NCBI GenBank assembly: GCA_018110855.1
Contig: JAGBFZ010000250.1
Location: forward strand, 1-11,509
From: Oscillospiraceae bacterium
GTDB taxonomy: Bacteria; Bacillota; Clostridia; Oscillospirales; Ruminococcaceae
Direction: 5' to 3'
Length of the DNA stretch: 11,509 nt
The position numbers and the translations under genes were made by a program. The notes beneath the pieces were generated by a model, which had not been told where the DNA came from, made no database searches, and saw only the letters and a program-made list of their open reading frames with translations. This document shows positions 7,100-11,509 of this stretch, piece after piece (within the stretch, counting starts at the first letter, position 1; the number at the start of each line of letters is the position of its first letter).

Positions 7100-8965
7100 T
7101 TATACTCTTACGATAGAGGGCTTGAGGATACGGCCGTTCCTGAGATTCTTGAAGCCGTGAAGAACGACCTCCTTAACAGGTCCTTCAGAAGCACTGCCCT
7201 TCTTCTTGTTATCGAAGAATGCTGCCTTTCTTTCCTCTCTTGTCATGATCTTGGTATGCTGCTCCTCATCAAATGCATCGCCGGGTTTGGTATCAAGCAG
7301 TTCGTAAAGAGGAGTGGGATAACTGCTGTTGTGGAAATCAAGGAAGTAAACGAATATCTCATTAAGAGTATCGATATCCGAAAAATCCTCATTATTGATC
7401 TTCTGCTGAGCGAACTCCCAAAGCGCCTGGATATGACCCCACTGAGCACCGCTGGAAAGGAAGCTCCTTACATTCAGATTCTCATTGAATACATCTGCAA
7501 GACCATTCTTGGTCGCAGGAGTAAGATTCTGATACTTCTGGAATACCTTGGTAAGATCGCCAAAGGTGAGATTATAAGCATTCATTTCATCCTTGAGCTG
7601 AGCTATCTCATCAGACTTAGCAGACAGCTCGGCATTTCTCTCACTGACCTGATTTGAAAGATCCTCTGCATGAGCCTTGAGAGACTCAGCATATTTTCCG
7701 ATCTCCTCGATCTGAGAATTTTTGGTGTCGATAGCTTCGGAATACTGCTCGATCTTTTCGTTAAGCTCACCCTCTCTGCCTTCGATCTCTGCAATGCGGG
7801 CATTAAGAGAATTGATGGTGTTGTCTCTCTCAGCGAGGATATTTCTTGCATTCTCGACCTCCTCGGCATAAGCGTTGGCTGTCTCAGCATATTCATTGAT
7901 CTTCTGTCTGAGAATAAGCATACCCTGAAGCTGGCTGTTTATCTGAGCAATGGTGGTGTCCTTGCGCTCAAGATCTTCCTGAGCGGCAGCTACCTTTGCC
8001 TCAGCCTCGGAAGCCTTAGCAGAAGCAGATTCTGCAGCAGACTTGTATGTATCGACCTCATTGTTAAGCTTGTCATATCTGTTCTTCAGATCTGTAAGCT
8101 CTTTCTCAAGAGCGTCCTTTTCGGAAGCAAGAGAAGCGGAACGGGACTCAGCGGAATTTTTCAGATCATCAATCAGCTTGCCGTTCTGAACAGCCTCAGC
8201 CTTGAGCTTGTCGATCTCGGAAACATATCCAACGATCTTAACATCCATATCTGCAATGGTTTTCTGAAGCTCCTCAGCCTTAGAGGAGGAAGCTGCTGCC
8301 ATGGCTGCAGCCTGGGCGGAAGCGTCGGCAGCCTTTGCCTCAAGCTCGGATTTTTCCTTTTTAAGCGTTTCGATCTGAGCGCTTTTAGCCTTTTCAGTCT
8401 CAAGCTCAGCGGTAAGAGCTGTAACTTTTTCGGTCAGACGTGCTATCTCGGAAGCCTTCTCTGAGCCGGAGGATTCAAGCTGCTTCTTCATATCATCCGA
8501 AGCAGATGCAAGGGACTGTACCTGAGCCTTGAGTGCACTCTCGGAAGCGGTAAGCTCGGAAACCTTTGCTTCCTTTGAGGAGACAGCGGCTTTCAGCTCC
8601 TCCACCTCGGCAGTCAGACGAGCGATACGGTCAGCAGATATCTTTTCAGCGTCGCTTTCGCCCGATTTAAGCTTATCAATGGCTTCGTTAAGCTCAGCGA
8701 TCTTCTTATCCTTGCTCTCAGACTCGAGCTTAACAGCGGCAGAAGTACCTGACAGATCGTTAAATTCTGAAAGGAGATCTTTATACTTTTCCTCAGCAGC
8801 CTTGCCGGATTCAGCCAGCTTAGCCTCAAGCTCCTTGATCTTATCCTCATACACCTTTAACTGCTCGGAAACGTTATCATCGCTCAGGAGCTTCAAAAGC
8901 TGAGATTTGATATCATTATCCTTGAGACTTTCAATCAGCAAACTGCGAAACTCAACAACGTCCAT
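7100..8965 (-). CDS. Long coiled-coil protein with a GrpE-like C-terminal domain (621 aa)
   Basis: Residues 1-25 form a short helical head. Residues about 30-460 are almost unbroken heptad-type coiled coil rich in Glu, Lys, Ala, Ser and Leu with few Pro. Residues 464-558 are a globular helical segment (with aromatic residues, including WEFAQQ and FVYFLDFHN). Residues about 560-621 resemble the GrpE beta domain: PGDAFDEEQHTKI parallels GrpE GEPFDPxxHxAV, and GFKNLRNGRILKPSIVRV parallels GYKLNGRVLRPAMVKV. About 20 mostly charged residues replace the usual turn between them. GrpE has the same order (long helices, helical bundle, beta wing) in only about 200 residues. A dimeric GrpE-like partner of an Hsp70 is the inferred role; the coiled coil alone would not define one. 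GGTGG (minus strand, 8980-8976) lies 10 bases before the ATG. It has its own near-consensus promoter and terminator, so it is monocistronic. Confidence 0.85.
   Translation of the reverse strand: MDVVEFRSLLIESLKDNDIKSQLLKLLSDDNVSEQLKVYEDKIKELEAKLAESGKAAEEKYKDLLSEFNDLSGTSAAVKLESESKDKKIAELNEAIDKLKSGESDAEKISADRIARLTAEVEELKAAVSSKEAKVSELTASESALKAQVQSLASASDDMKKQLESSGSEKASEIARLTEKVTALTAELETEKAKSAQIETLKKEKSELEAKAADASAQAAAMAAASSSKAEELQKTIADMDVKIVGYVSEIDKLKAEAVQNGKLIDDLKNSAESRSASLASEKDALEKELTDLKNRYDKLNNEVDTYKSAAESASAKASEAEAKVAAAQEDLERKDTTIAQINSQLQGMLILRQKINEYAETANAYAEEVENARNILAERDNTINSLNARIAEIEGREGELNEKIEQYSEAIDTKNSQIEEIGKYAESLKAHAEDLSNQVSERNAELSAKSDEIAQLKDEMNAYNLTFGDLTKVFQKYQNLTPATKNGLADVFNENLNVRSFLSSGAQWGHIQALWEFAQQKINNEDFSDIDTLNEIFVYFLDFHNSSYPTPLYELLDTKPGDAFDEEQHTKIMTREERKAAFFDNKKKGSASEGPVKEVVLHGFKNLRNGRILKPSIVRV
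7103..7288 (-). other. GrpE beta-domain-like segment of the coiled-coil protein
   Basis: Encodes residues 560-621. Landmarks shared with GrpE are Gly-x-x-Phe-Asp-x-x-x-His near the start and Gly-Phe/Tyr, Gly-Arg-Ile/Val-Leu, Lys/Arg-Pro and Val-x-Val at the very end of the protein. In GrpE this wing contacts the DnaK nucleotide-binding domain and opens it to release ADP. The match was made by eye against remembered family patterns, without an alignment score. Confidence 0.65.
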
Positions 8966-9028
8966 CGATACACAACCACCGTTTCTCTAAAATATTTTCT
9001 TTTCGTTTTCCGAAAAATCTATATAGAT

Positions 9029-9057
9029 ATTATAACACAAAAAAACTTATTTGTCAA
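9029..9057 (-). promoter_or_regulatory. Near-perfect sigma-A promoter for the coiled-coil gene
   Basis: Reading the minus strand, the -35 box TTGACA (9057-9052) is followed by a 17-base spacer and the -10 box TATAAT (9034-9029). TGT precedes the -10, giving an extended TGnTATAAT. Both hexamers are exact consensus at the ideal spacing. The start site would be near 9022, leaving a leader of about 57 bases before the ATG at 8965. This predicts strong expression. Confidence 0.85.
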
Positions 9058-9061
9058 ATAA
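9047..9061. promoter_or_regulatory. Palindrome covering the -35 box (candidate operator)
   Basis: TTATTTG (9047-9053), T, CAAATAA (9055-9061) is a perfect 7-bp inverted repeat centred on the -35 hexamer. A second dyad, AATTCT-TTGT-AGAATT (9060-9075), overlaps its right edge. Position suggests a repressor site. AT-rich DNA gives short palindromes by chance, and the site matches neither CIRCE nor the CtsR operator. Confidence 0.35.
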
Positions 9062-9150
9062 TTCTTTGTAGAATTTGTGCAGTGTTTTTTGTGATATCAT
9101 ACATAATATTAACAAACAATGCAGATACGGTAAATTCCGGCAATGGTATC

Positions 9151-9193
9151 AAAAAAGTCTGAATCATTGAATTATGCGGTCAATGATTCAGAC
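9151..9193 (-). terminator. Intrinsic terminator after the AraC-GGDEF gene
   Basis: A perfect 14-bp stem, GTCTGAATCATTGA (9157-9170) and TCAATGATTCAGAC (9180-9193), with a 9-base loop. On the minus strand six T residues follow (plus-strand AAAAAA at 9151-9156). The stop codon of the gene is 7 bases before the stem. Confidence 0.92.
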
Positions 9194-9200
9194 TCATATT

Positions 9201-10019
9201 TTATTCGGATAAAGGACGTCCTGCGATGATAAAGCTGTCAAAAAGCTCGTTATAGCGTATATTTCCGCTTTCGGGGATAACAACGAATCCTGCGCGCATC
9301 GACACCTCGAATTCCTTATCTCCGCTCTTAACAATACCGCCGTTAAGCTCAAGCGCCTTCTGTGCGGTTTTCTCCGCATCGGACTTATCCGCATGATCGG
9401 TAATAAGTACAAACTCATCTCCGCCCACCCTGATAAGCAACATATCCTCGCCTGCCGCCTTGTCAATGCGCCGCAGACATTCGGCTATTGCAGTGTCTCC
9501 TGCCGCTCTGCCGAAGGTATCGTTTATATACATCAGATGGTGCATATCAAAGCATACCGCATATTTTCCACGCCGCTCACTGATAAAATCATAAAGATGC
9601 GAAACGTCAAATCTGATCTTACTGCTCATGATCTCATTTCCTTTCCCGTCAAACAGACGATCGTTCCTGCCAAGCTTAGGATAAATATCGGAAAATCCGC
9701 TGCTTTTTCGGAAGCTTGCGGGTGTAACTCCCCATAGCCTTGTAAACGCACGGGTAAAGACCTCATGGGAGTTGTAGCCGTATTTCATGGCAATATCAAG
9801 CACAGTGCTGTCGGTCTCAATAAGCTCTCTTGCCGCCATAGTAATTCTCCTGCGGGAAATGTAATCGCTTATTCCGATATGAAATGTGCAGCGGAACATT
9901 TTCTGCATATTTGAAAGACTGTAACAGCATTTTGCCGCACATTCCTCGGGAGTAACTCCCCTGCCGAGATTTTCCTCAATATAGTCCAGAGCTTCGGACA
10001 GGATCTCAAATTTTTCCAT
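9201..10019 (-). CDS. AraC-type HTH / GGDEF-domain fusion regulator
   Basis: Predicted cytoplasmic DNA-binding regulator of about 272 residues. Residues 1-105 form an AraC/XylS double helix-turn-helix (EALDYIEENL, TPEECAAKCCYSLSNMQKMF, DIAMKYGYNSHEVFTRAF, GVTPASFRK). A short linker leads to a GGDEF domain (about 145-272) with FDMHHLMYINDTFG, AAGD and an intact GGDEF at residues 199-203. The first Asp, Asn-Asp and Gly-Asp of the nucleotide site are present. The usual D-x-F-K stretch is changed to H-H-L-M, and the C-terminal ADxALYxAK helix is not recognisable, so cyclase activity is doubtful. A GTG at 10055 with AGAGAGG upstream would add 12 residues. The ATG at 10019 is preferred because AraC domains of this type begin right here, GGTGA lies 5 bases upstream, and the likely transcription start would leave the GTG with almost no leader. 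Confidence 0.85.
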   Translation of the reverse strand: MEKFEILSEALDYIEENLGRGVTPEECAAKCCYSLSNMQKMFRCTFHIGISDYISRRRITMAARELIETDSTVLDIAMKYGYNSHEVFTRAFTRLWGVTPASFRKSSGFSDIYPKLGRNDRLFDGKGNEIMSSKIRFDVSHLYDFISERRGKYAVCFDMHHLMYINDTFGRAAGDTAIAECLRRIDKAAGEDMLLIRVGGDEFVLITDHADKSDAEKTAQKALELNGGIVKSGDKEFEVSMRAGFVVIPESGNIRYNELFDSFIIAGRPLSE

Positions 10020-10068
10020 ATTTATCACCGGTAATGAAGTATGTTTCAGAAGCACGTCTGCCTCTCTG

Positions 10069-10074
10069 ATTATA
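10069..10074 (-). promoter_or_regulatory. Candidate -10 box for the AraC-GGDEF gene
   Basis: Minus-strand TATAAT at 10074-10069 lies in the gap between the clpB terminator and the regulator gene. At 17-base spacing the -35 position reads ATCATT, a poor match, so activation by a regulator or a weak promoter is possible. The predicted start near 10062 gives a 43-base leader to the ATG at 10019. Confidence 0.45.
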
Positions 10075-10120
10075 TGATAACATATTCGGGAAATGATTTC
10101 TTGATGTTTTGAGCAATTTC

Positions 10121-10155
10121 AAAAAATGGAGCTGTATCATTTTGATACAGCTCCA
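10121..10155 (-). terminator. Intrinsic terminator after clpB
   Basis: A 13-bp perfect stem, TGGAGCTGTATCA (10127-10139) and TGATACAGCTCCA (10143-10155), with a TTT loop. On the minus strand it is followed by six T residues (plus-strand AAAAAA at 10121-10126). It starts 5 bases after the clpB stop codon, so clpB is the last gene of its transcript. Confidence 0.92.
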
Positions 10156-10160
10156 CCAAA

Positions 10161-11509
10161 TTATTCAGCCTTAGGCGGCATTGCTGTTACAAGCATTTTT
10201 TCTCCGTCACTGTCCACTCTGATGACCGTGTCAGACTCCAAGTCCTCTGCGATCATTGTGCGGGCGATAAGTGTTTCCAGCTTGCTCTGGATATATCTCT
10301 TGAGAGGTCTTGCGCCGTAAACGGGATCATAGCCCTCCTTGACGATAAGCTCCTTTGCGCTGTCGGTTACTTCAAGCTCAAGCTGCTTGTCTGCAAGACG
10401 CTGTCTGAGCTTTTCCAGCATAAGGTCGATGATGGGATATATCTCCTTTCTGGAAAGAGGCTTGTAGAATACTATCTCATCAAGACGATTCAGGAATTCG
10501 GGGCGGAAATGAGACTTGAGCAGCTTGTCTACCTGTGCCCTTGCCTCGGGCTTAATCTCGTTATTTTCGTCAATTCCTTCAAGAATATGATCCGAACCGA
10601 GATTTGATGTGAGGATAATAATGGTGTTTTTGAAATCCACCGTCCGTCCCTGAGAATCAGTGATACGTCCGTCATCAAGCACCTGCAGCAGAATATTGAA
10701 CACATCGGGATGAGCCTTTTCCACCTCATCAAACAGCACTACTGCATAGGGTTTGCGACGAACAGCCTCGGTGAGCTGACCGCCCTCCTCGTAGCCCACA
10801 TATCCCGGAGGCGCTCCGATAAGACGGCTTACAGAGTGCTTCTCCATATACTCGGTCATGTCTATACGGACAATATTCTTCTCGTCGTCGAAAAGCGCCT
10901 GTGCAAGAGCCTTGGCAAGCTCGGTCTTACCAACACCCGTGGGACCCATGAACATAAAGGAGCCCAGAGGACGGTTGGGATCCTGAATACCTGCTCTGGA
11001 GCGAAGAATAGCCTCGCTGACCTTTTCCACAGCCTCGTCCTGACCAATAACTCTCCTGTGAAGGATATCCTCAAGGCGAAGGAGCTTTTCTCTCTCACCC
11101 TCCATGAGCTTTGAAACGGGAATACCTGTCCATCTGCCCACGATCTTTGCGATCTCCTCGTCTGTAACCTTGTCACGGAGCAGGGAGTTTTTTTCGTAAT
11201 TGTCCGCTGCATCCTCGGCTTCCTCAAGCTCTTTTTTCAGTGAAGGCAGCTTGCCGTATTTCAGCTCGGCAGCCTTGTTCAGGTCATAGCTTCTCTCAGC
11301 CTCGGCAATATCCGCATTGGTCTTGTCAATGTCCTCACGAAGCTTCTGGAGACGGGAAATGGAGTTTTTCTCGTTTTCCCATCTTGTTTTCATTGAATTG
11401 AACTCGTCCCGCAGCTCGGAAAGCTCCTTCTGCACCTCCTCAAGCTGCTCCTTGGAAAGCTTATCCTCTTCTTTTTTAAGAGCAGTCTCGGCAATTTCCT
11501 TCTGCATTA
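10161..11509 (-). CDS. clpB: ATP-dependent chaperone ClpB, C-terminal half (5' end beyond right edge)
   Basis: Hsp100 AAA+ disaggregase that pulls polypeptides out of aggregates together with DnaK-DnaJ-GrpE. The window holds about 449 of the roughly 860 expected residues. Numbering from the first Met (11507), which is internal: residues 1-100 are the middle coiled-coil domain, with [20 protein letters not shown] and [12 protein letters not shown], and its presence marks ClpB rather than ClpA, ClpX or short ClpC. The conserved [12 protein letters not shown] leads into the second ATPase domain. Walker A GPTGVGKT is at 188-195. Next come [17 protein letters not shown], the pore loop GYVGYEEGG, Walker [12 protein letters not shown], sensor 1 TSNLGS, the arginine-finger region [11 protein letters not shown] and sensor 2 GARPLKR. 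All key residues are present. The N domain and first ATPase domain lie outside, so the promoter (often with CIRCE or a CtsR site) cannot be seen. Confidence 0.96.
   Translation of the reverse strand, partial: MQKEIAETALKKEEDKLSKEQLEEVQKELSELRDEFNSMKTRWENEKNSISRLQKLREDIDKTNADIAEAERSYDLNKAAELKYGKLPSLKKELEEAEDAADNYEKNSLLRDKVTDEEIAKIVGRWTGIPVSKLMEGEREKLLRLEDILHRRVIGQDEAVEKVSEAILRSRAGIQDPNRPLGSFMFMGPTGVGKTELAKALAQALFDDEKNIVRIDMTEYMEKHSVSRLIGAPPGYVGYEEGGQLTEAVRRKPYAVVLFDEVEKAHPDVFNILLQVLDDGRITDSQGRTVDFKNTIIILTSNLGSDHILEGIDENNEIKPEARAQVDKLLKSHFRPEFLNRLDEIVFYKPLSRKEIYPIIDLMLEKLRQRLADKQLELEVTDSAKELIVKEGYDPVYGARPLKRYIQSKLETLIARTMIAEDLESDTVIRVDSDGEKMLVTAMPPKAE

Larger units (their letters stand above)
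8981..9150. other. Intergenic DNA upstream of the coiled-coil gene
   Basis: The gap between the coiled-coil gene and the AraC-GGDEF terminator is AT-rich. It holds the leader, the promoter at 9029-9057 and the two dyads around it. From 9076 to 9150 no gene, RNA structure or repeat is recognisable. Confidence 0.6.

Noticed and set aside
7040..7657. Plus-strand frame overlapping the mazF stop
   Set aside because: It runs through the terminator hairpin and then antisense to the end of the coiled-coil gene; no recognisable domain.
7670..8464. Long plus-strand open frame opposite the coiled-coil gene
   Set aside because: It is a shadow of a Glu/Lys/Leu-rich coding strand. It has no family motif or convincing ribosome site, while the minus-strand frame has both promoter and terminator.
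8966..9150. CIRCE or CtsR heat-shock operator upstream of the GrpE-like gene
   Set aside because: No TTAGCACTC-type inverted repeat and no paired GGTCAAA heptads were found, so classical heat-shock control is not supported here.

Overview
The window looks like a chromosomal stretch from a low-to-mid GC gut-type Bacillota, most likely a Ruminococcus-like member of the Oscillospiraceae. This rests on class B sortases with Thr/Pro/Glu-rich linkers, a SpoIID/LytB-type protein, a Bacillota-style MazF and ClpB, purine-rich Shine-Dalgarno sites and a textbook sigma-A promoter. The genus is inferred; no rRNA or other taxonomic marker is present.

Left half (1-7095, all on the plus strand): a 5'-truncated class B sortase with a long Thr-rich C-terminal tail, a second class B sortase, a membrane-anchored SpoIID/LytB-domain protein with a very long acidic linker, and a pyrimidine-nucleoside phosphorylase. 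These four are closely spaced (32, 69 and 25 bp gaps) with no terminator between them, so they are probably co-transcribed up to the hairpin at 5391-5413. A CPBP-family membrane protease follows (terminator 6524-6580), then an orphan MazF/EndoA-type endoribonuclease. The first three genes make an envelope module: two transpeptidases that attach surface proteins and one predicted peptidoglycan-acting enzyme.

Right half (7055-11509, all on the minus strand, converging on the first half): transcription runs from the right edge leftward through the C-terminal half of clpB (terminator 10121-10155), an AraC-type HTH/GGDEF fusion regulator (terminator 9151-9193), and a 621-residue coiled-coil protein driven by a near-perfect TTGACA-N17-TATAAT promoter. 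The convergent junction is closed by a 13-bp stem-loop shared by mazF and the coiled-coil gene.

The most interesting observation is that the last ~60 residues of the coiled-coil protein resemble the C-terminal beta domain of GrpE, the DnaK nucleotide exchange factor. The protein may be a greatly enlarged GrpE-like co-chaperone. It lies two genes from ClpB, the disaggregase that works with DnaK. The AraC-GGDEF protein between them has an intact GGDEF motif but lacks several residues usually needed for diguanylate cyclase activity. No rRNA, tRNA, CRISPR array, insertion sequence or integrase was seen.
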